Positions 35,427-44,041 of a stretch of DNA of 64,000 nucleotides are shown here, piece after piece (position 1 is the first letter of the stretch; each line of letters begins with the position of its first letter). The stretch lies in the NCBI GenBank assembly GCA_021153165.1, contig JAGKTZ010000001.1:1-64000 (forward strand). The letters are read 5' to 3'. The position numbers and the translations under genes were made by a program. Below the pieces are notes generated by a model. It saw nothing but the letters and a program-made list of their open reading frames with translations, did no database searches and had not been told where the DNA came from. Source of the DNA: Prevotellaceae bacterium (lineage in GTDB: Bacteria; Bacteroidota; Bacteroidia; Bacteroidales; Bacteroidaceae).

Positions 35427-38111
35427 ATGAAAACTCCCTTTCTGAAACTCGTTGCCGAATCGTTGTGTGAAAAGTTTGCCAACGACCTGAGCAACGTCAC
35501 CATAATTTGCCCCAACAAGCGTGCACGCCTGTTTCTGAACGAGTACTTGCTGGAAAGCAGTACGAACGGCAAAAGTCTTTGGGCACCAAGATACACGACT
35601 ATTGGCGAACTGTTTGCTTCGCTGATAGACGGCACTGTGGCAGACCCTATCGAGAGTGTGTGCAAAATCTTTCAGCACTATAAGGCACAGACTAATTGCG
35701 ATGACAACCTGGACTATTTCTGGGGTTGGAGCGAAAAGATGCTGTCCGACTTCAACGATATCGACAAGAACTTGACTGACGCACGACAGTTGTTTACCAA
35801 CTTCGTAGACTTGAAGGAAATGGATTCGCTGGACTACCTGGACGAATCTATGGAAGAGGCATTGAAAAAATTCTTCCAGAATTTCTCTGTGGAAGACAGC
35901 ACACTAATAAAGGAGCGCTTCCTGCAAATGTGGCAAGCATTGTTGCCCATCTACGAAGCACTGAATGTCGAGACGGAAGATAAGGTCTACCCATACGAAG
36001 GTGCTTTGCAGCGAAAAGTATGGGAAGACATCAAGGCAGGAAATATCACTTTCCCCGAAGAGCAGACTTATGTATTTGTAGGGTTCAACGTGCTGAACAA
36101 AGTAGAGAAACAGTTGTTCGTACACCTCAAGAAAATCGGTCAAGCACTATTCTATTGGGACTACGATACCTACTATGCCAACCCCAACACGTCTTCGGAA
36201 GTCCGTGTGCATGCTCTTGAAAATCTGACTTTGTTTAATAATGAATTGAGCGAAGAGAACTTCAGGAACTTAGAAGAAGTGGAATCTATCACAATAGTTG
36301 CTTCGCCAACAGAAAGTGGTCAAGTACGCTATGCCACAGCGTGGATACGAGAGCAGTTGAAAGAGGTCAGCGAGCGTGATATTGCTATTGTGATTTGCAA
36401 CGAAAACCTGCTGCAACCCTTGCTACACGCTATACCGGACGAGGTGAAATATGTGAATATCACCAAGGGATATCCGCTGATTCAGACGTTGCCCTTTCAC
36501 GAGATAGACCAATATATTGAGCAGCACAATACGAAGATAGAGCATCAGGACTGCAGCGTAGCAGATTTGCTCAGACAAGTGAGCGAACACATCAAGACCA
36601 AGGGTTATGCGAGTTTTGACACCGCAGAGGAGGCAAAGGAAAATACGCCTAATATGGACGAGATATTGTACAACGAAGCGTATTTCCAAATCTACACTAT
36701 CACCAACAGATTACTGATTTTGGCAGAAGAAGGGTTACTCAATATCACATGCCCCACCCTGCAACGTTTGATGCGCAAGATTGCCAATTCGACCACAATA
36801 CCGTTTCATGGCGAACCCGTTCAGGGTATCCAAATCATGGGTGTACTGGAAACTCGCAACCTTGACTTCGATCGAGTACTATTGTTATCGACTAATGAAG
36901 GTAAGATGCCACAAACCAGCAAGGCTCCATCGGGCATAATCCCATACAATTTGAGAGAGGCATTTTCGCTTACTACGCCAAGACACCGCACTGCAGTTTA
37001 TGCCTACCACTTTTACCGCATGCTGAGCAGATGTACAAAAGCAACATTAGTATACAACAATTCACCTGAGACTGGAGGAGAAATATCTAGATTTATCACA
37101 CAACTCAAAATGGAGTCGAATATCACCATGTGTGAAAAGTATCTCGTCGCATGTACCTCGCCGACTAAAAGTGAAAAGACGCCGATTGCAAAGCCTAAAG
37201 ATATAAGTAGTAGATTCACTAAGCTATCTCCATCAGCTATTAATACCTACTTGAGGTGTGAAAAATCATTCTACTATCAATATATATTGAGGCTGAAAGA
37301 GATTGAACCCGAAACTGAAATTATTCAGCCCAATACATTGGGCACGTTGTTTCACAGAGTAGCTCAAACACTATATCTCGGAACATACGAAGAAGATATC
37401 ATAAATAATATATCACTTTCTATAGAAGTGACAACAGGTTATATCCGTCATCTGTTATCCAAAGATGGTGCAATCACTGTCGATAAGCACATTAGACAGG
37501 CATTCGTATTCGAACAGATACCCTATCATCCACTGGCAGCAACTATCATCAAATCCTACATCACAAAACTACTCAAGGTGGATATTAATATAGCACCGTT
37601 CAATATCCTTGGTAGTGAAATAACAGTCAATGCACCCATACAAGTGTCTTGCGATGGCGAAGTCAAGGACATTATGTTAAGTGGAAATATTGACCGACTT
37701 GATATGGTTGTACACGAAGGACAAAATCAAGTCAGAATTATTGACTACAAAACTGGTGGACAAGAAGAAAAAAACTTCAAAGAATGGGCTAACATATTTA
37801 TGCCTGGAACAAACCATAAACACTATATCCTACAAACGCTCATCTATAGTTACTGCTATACATATAACAACCCTGATACTGCCGTAGCTCCTGGACTTAT
37901 CTTTATCCATAAAGTAAAAGATAAAGAGGACTATCAAGTTATCATAAAACAGAATAACAAATTACTCACTAATTTTAACGATATAAAAGCAGAATTTGAA
38001 GAAGGGCTTACCAGCGTACTTTCAGAAATGCTATCAACAGATACACCATTTAGACCAACTAAAGTAGAAAAGCATTGTGAAACATGCCCCTTTGCTCAAC
38101 TTTGCAACTAA
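35427..38111 (+). CDS. addB: AddB-like PD-(D/E)XK nuclease with Fe-S cluster cysteines
   Basis: Second subunit of the AddAB break-processing enzyme. The N-terminal half is a degenerate helicase-like region (ICPNKRARLFLNEYLL; MGVLETRNLDFDRVLLLSTNEGKMP, in parts). The C-terminal nuclease domain has GNIDRLD and RIIDYKTGG. The Fe-S staple typical of AddB is visible as one cysteine in YLRCEKSFYYQYI and the CxxCx5C cluster in HCETCPFAQLC at the very end. Length 894 aa. It is cotranscribed with addA. Confidence 0.9.
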   Translation: MKTPFLKLVAESLCEKFANDLSNVTIICPNKRARLFLNEYLLESSTNGKSLWAPRYTTIGELFASLIDGTVADPIESVCKIFQHYKAQTNCDDNLDYFWGWSEKMLSDFNDIDKNLTDARQLFTNFVDLKEMDSLDYLDESMEEALKKFFQNFSVEDSTLIKERFLQMWQALLPIYEALNVETEDKVYPYEGALQRKVWEDIKAGNITFPEEQTYVFVGFNVLNKVEKQLFVHLKKIGQALFYWDYDTYYANPNTSSEVRVHALENLTLFNNELSEENFRNLEEVESITIVASPTESGQVRYATAWIREQLKEVSERDIAIVICNENLLQPLLHAIPDEVKYVNITKGYPLIQTLPFHEIDQYIEQHNTKIEHQDCSVADLLRQVSEHIKTKGYASFDTAEEAKENTPNMDEILYNEAYFQIYTITNRLLILAEEGLLNITCPTLQRLMRKIANSTTIPFHGEPVQGIQIMGVLETRNLDFDRVLLLSTNEGKMPQTSKAPSGIIPYNLREAFSLTTPRHRTAVYAYHFYRMLSRCTKATLVYNNSPETGGEISRFITQLKMESNITMCEKYLVACTSPTKSEKTPIAKPKDISSRFTKLSPSAINTYLRCEKSFYYQYILRLKEIEPETEIIQPNTLGTLFHRVAQTLYLGTYEEDIINNISLSIEVTTGYIRHLLSKDGAITVDKHIRQAFVFEQIPYHPLAATIIKSYITKLLKVDINIAPFNILGSEITVNAPIQVSCDGEVKDIMLSGNIDRLDMVVHEGQNQVRIIDYKTGGQEEKNFKEWANIFMPGTNHKHYILQTLIYSYCYTYNNPDTAVAPGLIFIHKVKDKEDYQVIIKQNNKLLTNFNDIKAEFEEGLTSVLSEMLSTDTPFRPTKVEKHCETCPFAQLCN

Positions 38112-38223
38112 AAAGTGTGAACTCGGTATAACGCTGGTTTCAACACCTGCTAATATAATTGAAAACGGATAATCCAAATCTTTAGTTCACAAATTTTTCT
38201 AACCCCCATGCTTGTCCCAAAAA

Positions 38224-38307
38224 AATCATAGGATAAGAAAGATATTTCATAAGATGAAACAAAAATTTCATAAGATGAAACAAAAATTTCATAGGATGAG
38301 AAAATTG
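38224..38307. repeat. Tandem 21-bp repeats with palindromic units
   Basis: Units begin at 38245, 38266 and 38287, with a diverged one before them at about 38224. The two best copies read TTTCATAAGATGAAACAAAAA, allowing for one base at the ends. Each unit holds TTTCAT-AAG-ATGAAA, a small inverted repeat. The period of 21 bp is two helical turns and also seven codons. Confidence 0.8.
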
Positions 38308-38543
38308 TCTCAAGGAATGAGATATTTTTTGAGACACATTTTTTCTCGATCATAGGTCCAGCAAAAGTGCGTAATATAAAAGGAGAAATCTCTAAAGCGA
38401 TATGTGTAAAAGGAACACGTATGGCATGTATAATCATTTTCTACCTAACTCACATTAAAAAGAGAGCTATACAAACCTCAATTTGAGCATTTACACAATT
38501 GAAAAGACTGTTGCTTAAATACTCATTATTCTTGCATAAATAA

Positions 38544-38578
38544 AGAGACTGCCCAACTTTTTTTGTTAGACAGTCTCT
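38544..38578 (-). terminator. Terminator of the secreted-protein and 61-aa gene pair
   Basis: Arms AGAGACTG (38544-38551) and CAGTCTCT (38571-38578), with inner AAC/GTT pairing around a homopolymer loop. On the minus strand it is followed by TTTATTTA. It lies 25 bp beyond the stop of the 61-aa gene. Confidence 0.65.
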
Positions 38579-38602
38579 ATAAATTATTAGTTTAAATTAC
38601 TA

Positions 38603-38788
38603 TTACCACTGGCTTTCGAAGTAATCTTCACCGCTTTCACTAGATGTTTCCCAATCAAAAGCAGGGAATTCTTTCTTATTAGTCCAAACTTCATCAGTAC
38701 TACCACTCATACTGAGGGCAACCATGCCTTCTGTATGCAGACAAACCTCAATCGTTGTGGGTTTAATATATGTCTTTTTCATAATCAT
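38603..38788 (-). CDS. Small protein, 61 aa, with MKKTYIKP start
   Basis: A short acidic protein lying 29 bp downstream of a secreted-protein gene and followed by a terminator, so it is probably the second gene of a two-gene unit. There are two ATGs; the second (MKKTYIKPTT) gives the start often seen in small Bacteroidales proteins of unknown role. It has a single cysteine and no hydrophobic signal segment. The C-terminal half is rich in Asp, Glu, Ser and Trp (SSESGEDYFESQW). No function is known to me; a precursor peptide or a partner of the upstream secreted protein are possibilities only. Confidence 0.6.
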   Translation of the reverse strand: MIMKKTYIKPTTIEVCLHTEGMVALSMSGSTDEVWTNKKEFPAFDWETSSESGEDYFESQW

Positions 38789-38817
38789 ATTACTTTTATT
38801 ATGCGTTGAATCGGAGA

Positions 38818-40410
38818 TTATTCTACGATGAACTTCTTGCCATTTTGGATATAGAGACTACCCTTGACGGTGCTGAGTACACGGCGACCGCTTAGGTCAT
38901 AGATAGCAGAGTCAGAATTACCAGTCACTACACTTTCGATAGCAGTAGGCTCACCTACCATAAATTGGAGTGCATTGACTGGATAGCTATCAAACTTCAA
39001 GAAAGCTCTGTTTGCAGGAACTTTATCTACATTAACACTTGGATTACGAAGGCCCAACTTGCCTGAATTATTATCTAAGCCCAAAACATAGTATTGCATT
39101 TTCTCTGCTTCAGAAGAAAGATTCAAATCTACGTTGGTACCCATCAAATCATTTGATTCAGAGAGTGCAGGAAGTGCAGAAGTTGAGATAGTAAGTGTGT
39201 ATGTATCAGCTGTACCCTTCAACACTACACCCGTATTAGCAGGAATACCATAAGACTGATCCAAAGCACCAGACAACCATGCATTGTTGCCATCAACGGT
39301 GATAGTATGCACACCAAGACCTGATGCAGAAGTATAGGTAACATCGAATGGCAAATACAATGTAGCATAGTAACCATTCAATTCGCCACCAAGGTGACCA
39401 GAGTTTACATATTCGTTGAGGTTGACTTGAAGTTCTGTAGCAGGAATAAATTCCCAGTCAGCCTTGTCTGCTTGTTCACCAAGAGCAAAAGCATAAATAC
39501 CAGCATAAGCTGCATGAACGTAGTTGTCGCCTTGCTTAATTCTGTAATAACTTTCGTTTTGTTCCATCATGAACTTATATTCACTAGATGAGAAACCGAA
39601 ATTACCATTATAAGTCAAGTAAAGACCATTGTTCAAGTTTTTAAAAGTAAAACCAGTAGCATTGTCACCTTCTACCATCCATACACAACCAGCATCAGCA
39701 AGTGAAGTAGTAGAGCAGTGTACATCGCCAAGCATTCCAGCCCAAGCAGCAGTCACTTCGTGGTATGTACTACCCAAATATGCACCTTGGCCATTAGCTT
39801 GCTTGTTTTGACCATCCTTGCTCAAGTCCATACACTTGTTCTTGATACGATACAGACCACTGAGCGAGAATGAAGGAACTTCTGGTTCGGGTTCAGAGCC
39901 GCCAACTTGTTCGATTTTCAAGAAACTCTTTAAAAGGAACTGTTCTGTCGCCAAACTTGTACAAGAAATAGCATCATCATAATTCACGACCCAATAATCG
40001 CCGCTACGACTTGTACCATTAACATACTCAATTTTGTGTGTACCATTGTCATCAATTACACACCAGGTAGCAGACGTAGTTTTTTCTCTATGTGAAACTC
40101 CGTCATAGTTTCTCATATAATCACCGGGATAAGCAACAGGGCGAATATAGTAGATTTTAAAACCGTCCGATGTTGTATTGCCTGTTTCTTCGAAAGTAAA
40201 CTTATACTTATTGTTTGTCAGATCGACATTACCTTCATCATAACCGGTTTTTCTATTGTCACCTGCATAGACATATCTATCACTACCATTGTATGTATTT
40301 TTGATAGTATACTGAACGCCGGGTTTAACGTCTAGGTTTTCTTCAGCCATCATCGGCGTCACTCCCACATACATCAATAGGAGGGTAAGTAAAAACGTAA
40401 TTTTCTTCAT
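38818..40410 (-). CDS. Secreted ricin-type/beta-trefoil-like protein with C-terminal DLSGRRV tail
   Basis: Probable cell-surface or secreted protein. The signal peptide covers residues 1-22 (FLLTLLLMYVGVTPMMA). Two similar lectin-like regions follow, at about 28-170 (VQYTIKNTYNGSDRYVYAG) and 182-335 (GLYRIKNKCMDLSKDGQNKQ), whose repeated ways of describing bound or displayed residues resemble RICIN/beta-trefoil modules. A beta-rich stretch then leads to a C-terminal IYDLSGRRVLSTVKGSLYIQNGKKFIV (in parts). This tail is common on exported Prevotella proteins and resembles a sorting or anchoring domain. Length 530 aa. No catalytic motif is seen. It is first in a unit with the 61-aa gene. Confidence 0.7.
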   Translation of the reverse strand: MKKITFLLTLLLMYVGVTPMMAEENLDVKPGVQYTIKNTYNGSDRYVYAGDNRKTGYDEGNVDLTNNKYKFTFEETGNTTSDGFKIYYIRPVAYPGDYMRNYDGVSHREKTTSATWCVIDDNGTHKIEYVNGTSRSGDYWVVNYDDAISCTSLATEQFLLKSFLKIEQVGGSEPEPEVPSFSLSGLYRIKNKCMDLSKDGQNKQANGQGAYLGSTYHEVTAAWAGMLGDVHCSTTSLADAGCVWMVEGDNATGFTFKNLNNGLYLTYNGNFGFSSSEYKFMMEQNESYYRIKQGDNYVHAAYAGIYAFALGEQADKADWEFIPATELQVNLNEYVNSGHLGGELNGYYATLYLPFDVTYTSASGLGVHTITVDGNNAWLSGALDQSYGIPANTGVVLKGTADTYTLTISTSALPALSESNDLMGTNVDLNLSSEAEKMQYYVLGLDNNSGKLGLRNPSVNVDKVPANRAFLKFDSYPVNALQFMVGEPTAIESVVTGNSDSAIYDLSGRRVLSTVKGSLYIQNGKKFIVE

Positions 40411-40484
40411 AATTGTTGAAGTTTTTAGTTAAGTTTAATAAGTAAATCTAGTTAAAAAGTGAGTAAATACTTTCTCTCACCGCA

Positions 40485-40492
40485 CAAAATTA
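40485..40492 (-). promoter_or_regulatory. Predicted -7 element of the secreted-protein gene
   Basis: TAATTTTG on the minus strand, 74 bp before the ATG at 40410. No good -33 element at the right distance. Confidence 0.4.
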
Positions 40493-40639
40493 ATATTTTC
40501 TTGACAAAAACAATAGTTTCTTTGAAAAAAAATAACATTTTATCTAAAAAGAGATAAAACTCTTTAATTCCACTTAGCTAATTGCAGTTTTGTGAAGATA
40601 TATCACTACAGAATATGTAAATTAGCCCAATATTGTGTC

Positions 40640-40674
40640 AAAAAAATGAGACGCCACTAGAATGCGACGTCTCA
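40640..40674 (-). terminator. Terminator after the M49 peptidase gene
   Basis: Arms TGAGACG (40647-40653) and CGTCTCA (40668-40674). On the minus strand the hairpin runs straight into a seven-T run (40640-40646). It lies 25 bp after the peptidase stop. Confidence 0.8.
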
Positions 40675-40698
40675 AAATACTATACATATTTATTATAA

Positions 40699-42753
40699 TT
40701 ATTCATTCACTAAAGGAAGGGTGTTGTACTCTTTGCTATAACGAAGCATTTGTTCAGCATAGCCTTCTGTGTAGTCTAATGTCACATCAGTGATATTGCC
40801 ATTTGCATCGCGTACAGCTTTGTAGACTGGATTGATAAAACCCTTGTATGGAGAAGCAGAGAGCTTAGCATAACGCTTTAAGATTTCCTTGTGCAGCTTA
40901 GCATCAATATTGATAGCGTAAGTTTCTACAAGTTTGCGAGCAGCTTCAAAGTCACCCTCGCTCTTGATACGTTGAATCTCGGCAAGCAACTTGCCAAAAT
41001 AATTGCGAAGTGCTTTGTAGTCATTGACGCGAACGTATGTTTTACCTTTCACTTTTGCCAATTCTACTGCAGGCTTACCACCCTTAGCATCCTTTGTGGC
41101 TTGTTCCAATACCCAACGAGCAATAAGGGCACGATTGCGCATGTGAGCTTCTTCGATAGTTCCCCCCTCCTTGATTCTTACTAATTGAGTCATCAAACCA
41201 TTCATCATATAGGTGTAGTATTGTGCTTGATAGGCTTCGGCGTTAGGAACGAGTTCAAGTTCAAGCATCTTTGCATCAGCTACGTAGTAAAGACCAAAGA
41301 GGTCTGCACGAGTTTCTTCGATCACTGAAGAGTAAGCCTTGAGCGCTTCGGTGTCGGTGCCTGGGAGCAAGCGTCCAGAACCATGTCCCAAACATTCGTG
41401 GAGGTCTGTATGCAGGTCGTCGAGAGCTGGGCCATATATAGAAAGGATTTCACGTGTAGCTTTGTCCACTACAAATTCTTCACTCATACCCGAACCCTGT
41501 GAAGCCATAGCGTAAGCATGTGTCAAGTTGCCGATAGTGACACTCTTTGAACCATATTCACGACGAACCCAGTCGGAGTTAGGCAAATTGATACCGATAG
41601 CAGTAGAGGGGTAGAGGTCGCCACCCAGGATAGCTGCAGTGATAACCTTTGCAGTGACGCCTTTGCACTCAGGTTTCTTGAAGCGTGCATCTATCGGTGC
41701 ATTATCCTCGAACCATTGTGCATTGGCAGACATTCTTTCTGTACGCTTTGTAGCCTCAATATCCTTGAAATTGACGATAGATTCCCAAGAAGCCTTCATG
41801 CCTAATGGGTCACCATAACTTTCTGTGAAACCATTGACAAAGTCTACACGAGATTCAGTATCTTGCAACCAGTGAATAGTATAGTTGTCAAAGGTACGAA
41901 GGTCGCCAGTACGATAGTATTCAATGAGTCGCTTGAGTACGACAACTTGTTTCTCAGTACAAGCATAAGGGAGTGCCTTTTCGAGATTTTTCACTATACG
42001 TTCCAAAGCGCCACTATACATACCACCGACACGCCACACACGTTCAGTGAGGCGACCAAACTCGTCACGCTGCAATCGGCTATTCATACCAGTCATTATG
42101 GGCGTAGGGTCATTGTTAGCCTTGCGGTTGGCATAGAATTCTTCGACTTCTTTTTGAGTAATGCCAGGTGCATAATAATTGCTGGCAGAAGTTAGAATCA
42201 AGTCCTCGCCATCCTTTTGATTGACACGCATGGTCATTACATTTGCATCAAAGATGACAGGCATCAGTTCTTCCCATGAAGCCTTACCGTCTTGTCCCTT
42301 GATACACTCTGGTTCTGTATAATTAATTGACGCAAGAGCTGAGCGCAGCCATCCTTCAGAAAAACCTGGCTCAAACTTTTCCGAACCATAGTGGTGGTGG
42401 ATACCGCTTGAGAACCATACACGGCGAAGGTAAGTGTCGAATGCTTTGTAGTCTGCAGACTTTTTATCACCCTGATATTCTGTATACACAGCTTCGAGCA
42501 TCTGACGTATACGAAGGTTGTATCTACCATTTTGGTCAAACAAAATATCGCGACCAGCAAGGGCTGCTTCTTGTAGATAGTAAATAAATGTTTTTTCTTT
42601 CAGACTGAGGTCTTCAAAGCCATCTACCTTGTAGCGCAGCATTTGAATGTCCGCAAATTTTTCGTCGCAATAGTTGAAGCTATCTGGCGTCTGTGCCTGT
42701 GCAGTGGTGAAGCCGGTGAGTAGCATAATTGTTGTAAAAAATTTAGTTTTCAT
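40699..42753 (-). CDS. Dipeptidyl-peptidase III-like metallopeptidase (M49 family), exported
   Basis: Zinc peptidase that removes dipeptides from the N-termini of short peptides. The family-defining HEXXGH zinc motif is HECLGHGSG near residue 450, and the second zinc-ligand motif is EETRADLFGLYY. A signal peptide occupies residues 1-20 (TTIMLLTGFTTAQA|Q), so the enzyme probably works in the periplasm, feeding peptide use typical of asaccharolytic Bacteroidales metabolism. Length 684 aa is normal for bacterial M49. Monocistronic, with its own -7 box upstream and a strong terminator downstream. Confidence 0.92.
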   Translation of the reverse strand: MKTKFFTTIMLLTGFTTAQAQTPDSFNYCDEKFADIQMLRYKVDGFEDLSLKEKTFIYYLQEAALAGRDILFDQNGRYNLRIRQMLEAVYTEYQGDKKSADYKAFDTYLRRVWFSSGIHHHYGSEKFEPGFSEGWLRSALASINYTEPECIKGQDGKASWEELMPVIFDANVMTMRVNQKDGEDLILTSASNYYAPGITQKEVEEFYANRKANNDPTPIMTGMNSRLQRDEFGRLTERVWRVGGMYSGALERIVKNLEKALPYACTEKQVVVLKRLIEYYRTGDLRTFDNYTIHWLQDTESRVDFVNGFTESYGDPLGMKASWESIVNFKDIEATKRTERMSANAQWFEDNAPIDARFKKPECKGVTAKVITAAILGGDLYPSTAIGINLPNSDWVRREYGSKSVTIGNLTHAYAMASQGSGMSEEFVVDKATREILSIYGPALDDLHTDLHECLGHGSGRLLPGTDTEALKAYSSVIEETRADLFGLYYVADAKMLELELVPNAEAYQAQYYTYMMNGLMTQLVRIKEGGTIEEAHMRNRALIARWVLEQATKDAKGGKPAVELAKVKGKTYVRVNDYKALRNYFGKLLAEIQRIKSEGDFEAARKLVETYAINIDAKLHKEILKRYAKLSASPYKGFINPVYKAVRDANGNITDVTLDYTEGYAEQMLRYSKEYNTLPLVNE

Positions 42754-42786
42754 TTGTTTATATTTCTTTTAAAGATATACGAACTG

Positions 42787-42794
42787 CAAAGATA
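42787..42794 (-). promoter_or_regulatory. Predicted -7 element of the M49 peptidase gene
   Basis: TATCTTTG (perfect TAnnTTTG) on the minus strand, 33 bp before the ATG at 42753. No clear -33 TTTG. Confidence 0.45.
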
Positions 42795-42896
42795 GGACTT
42801 TTTTGTCTAATTGCTTTTCCCATTCAGGATATTTAATGCAAATAAATGTTTAAATAACTGCTAATTCTTTAAACAGAGAAAATATCTGCATTTTTA

Positions 42897-42928
42897 TTTG
42901 CAAAATTCTAATCGATTGTGTATTTTTG
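42897..42928 (+). promoter_or_regulatory. Full-consensus promoter of the lplA-gcv cluster
   Basis: TTTG at 42897-42900, a 20-bp spacer, and TATTTTTG at 42921-42928: both boxes are perfect. Transcription should begin near 42933-42936, which lies downstream of the first in-frame ATG of lplA (42918) and so decides for the later start at 42963. Confidence 0.75.
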
Positions 42929-42936
42929 GTGTCGAT

Positions 42937-42947
42937 ACCTAAATCTA
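42937..42947 (+). promoter_or_regulatory. ACCTAAATCTA leader motif before lplA
   Basis: Exact 11-mer, 15 bp before the lplA ATG and at the start of the predicted mRNA. The same 11 bases occur before gcvT (44017) and glyA (54398), with one mismatch before gcvH. Confidence 0.4.
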
Positions 42948-42962
42948 CTATTTTATTTATTA

Positions 42963-44000
42963 ATGGATATATTGTCCGAACATACTGAAAATCTATTTCC
43001 TGCGTGCAGAGTAGAGTTGCCTGCTTCGGCTAAAGGAAAGCGTGCTGCTTTCTATTTGGCTGCCGAGGAATATATAGCAAAACATTTGCCTGAAGATACG
43101 TATCTGTTCACTTGGAAAGTGAGCAACACTGTGGTGATGGGCAGACATCAAGATGCCAACGCTGAAATTGATATTGACTTTTGTCGTGCTAATGGCATAG
43201 ACATAATCCGTCGTAAAAGTGGAGGCGGATGCATCTTTGCAGATGACAATAATATCATGATAAGCCTTGTTACTGGTGCAGGTGCTGTGGAACCTTTATT
43301 CAAAGTTTATGCCAACAAATTAGCTGGCGCGCTACAGGAAATTGGGGTGGATGCTGAGGTATCGGGACGTAATGACATATTGCTGGATGGTAAGAAAATC
43401 AGTGGTAATGCTTTCTATCATTTGTCACAGCGCAACATAGTGCATGGTACTCTACTTTATAGCACGCAATCGGATTTGATGAGTGGAGCCTTGTGTCCAA
43501 ATCCAGAAAAGATGAAGTCACATGGTGTGAAAAGTGTTAAAAGCCGTGTGGCCCTGCTGAAGGATATACTGACGATAGATATCGACCAATTAGAAGCACA
43601 TTTGCTGGAAACGATGACCGATCGTACAATTCGCTTGACCGAGGAAGATATCCAATATATCAAATCTATCGAAGCGGATTACTATGACCCTGAGTACTTA
43701 TTTAGGAAAAAGCGAAAAAACGATATTGTCTTAACCCAATACATAAAAGGGTGCGGCGAAGTGACCTTGGCCTTTGCTCTGCTAGATGGACGCGTAGAAC
43801 AAGTGCAAGTGGAAGGCGATTATTTTGAAGAATGTGATGCCAATTTCACCTTCAACGAAGCCTTTAAGGATGTAGAATTTACTCAGCATGAGCTGGAACG
43901 TATCGTCGAAGAGATGCAACCCTATCGGTGTATACAGGGACTCAGTCGTGAAAACTTGATACAGATTCTTGCTCAAGCAGTTAAAAAAATAGAATCATAA
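42963..44000 (+). CDS. lplA: Lipoate--protein ligase
   Basis: Activates free lipoate with ATP and attaches it to the acceptor lysine of lipoyl domains, here most likely GcvH. Conserved blocks: NTVVMGRHQDANAEI, the RRKSGGGCIFADDNN lipoate/ATP loop, and GRNDILLDGKKISGNAFYH with the catalytic lysine; the C-terminal accessory domain ends the protein. An earlier ATG at 42918 would add a hydrophobic tail (MYFWCRYLNLLFYLL) but sits before the predicted transcription start, so ATG 42963 (MDILSEHTENLF, 345 aa) is chosen. It heads the glycine cleavage genes, 41 bp before gcvT, which indicates its client. Confidence 0.9.
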   Translation: MDILSEHTENLFPACRVELPASAKGKRAAFYLAAEEYIAKHLPEDTYLFTWKVSNTVVMGRHQDANAEIDIDFCRANGIDIIRRKSGGGCIFADDNNIMISLVTGAGAVEPLFKVYANKLAGALQEIGVDAEVSGRNDILLDGKKISGNAFYHLSQRNIVHGTLLYSTQSDLMSGALCPNPEKMKSHGVKSVKSRVALLKDILTIDIDQLEAHLLETMTDRTIRLTEEDIQYIKSIEADYYDPEYLFRKKRKNDIVLTQYIKGCGEVTLAFALLDGRVEQVQVEGDYFEECDANFTFNEAFKDVEFTQHELERIVEEMQPYRCIQGLSRENLIQILAQAVKKIES

Positions 44001-44016
44001 TCATATTACCTTTAAA

Positions 44017-44027
44017 ACCTAAATCTA
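44017..44027 (+). promoter_or_regulatory. ACCTAAATCTA leader motif before gcvT
   Basis: Exact 11-mer ending 14 bp before the gcvT ATG; a partial second copy (ACCTAAAAT) follows at 44030. Confidence 0.4.
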
Positions 44028-44041
44028 TAACCTAAAATACT

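Larger units (their letters stand above)
38112..38602. other. Gene-poor gap after addB with tandem repeats and a terminator
   Basis: Contains the 21-bp repeats at 38224-38307 and a terminator for the minus-strand genes at 38544-38578. A minus-strand frame of 95 codons (38150-38437) crosses the repeats and encodes a seven-residue repeat (SSYEIFV). It has no recognisable domain and I do not treat it as a confident gene. Confidence 0.5.

Noticed and set aside
38224..38307. Tandem units tested as a CRISPR array.
   Set aside because: Units are directly adjacent with no unique spacers, and no cas genes are present.
42918..42962. Earlier ATG for lplA giving a hydrophobic N-terminus.
   Set aside because: It overlaps the -7 box of a full-consensus promoter; the later ATG fits the family.
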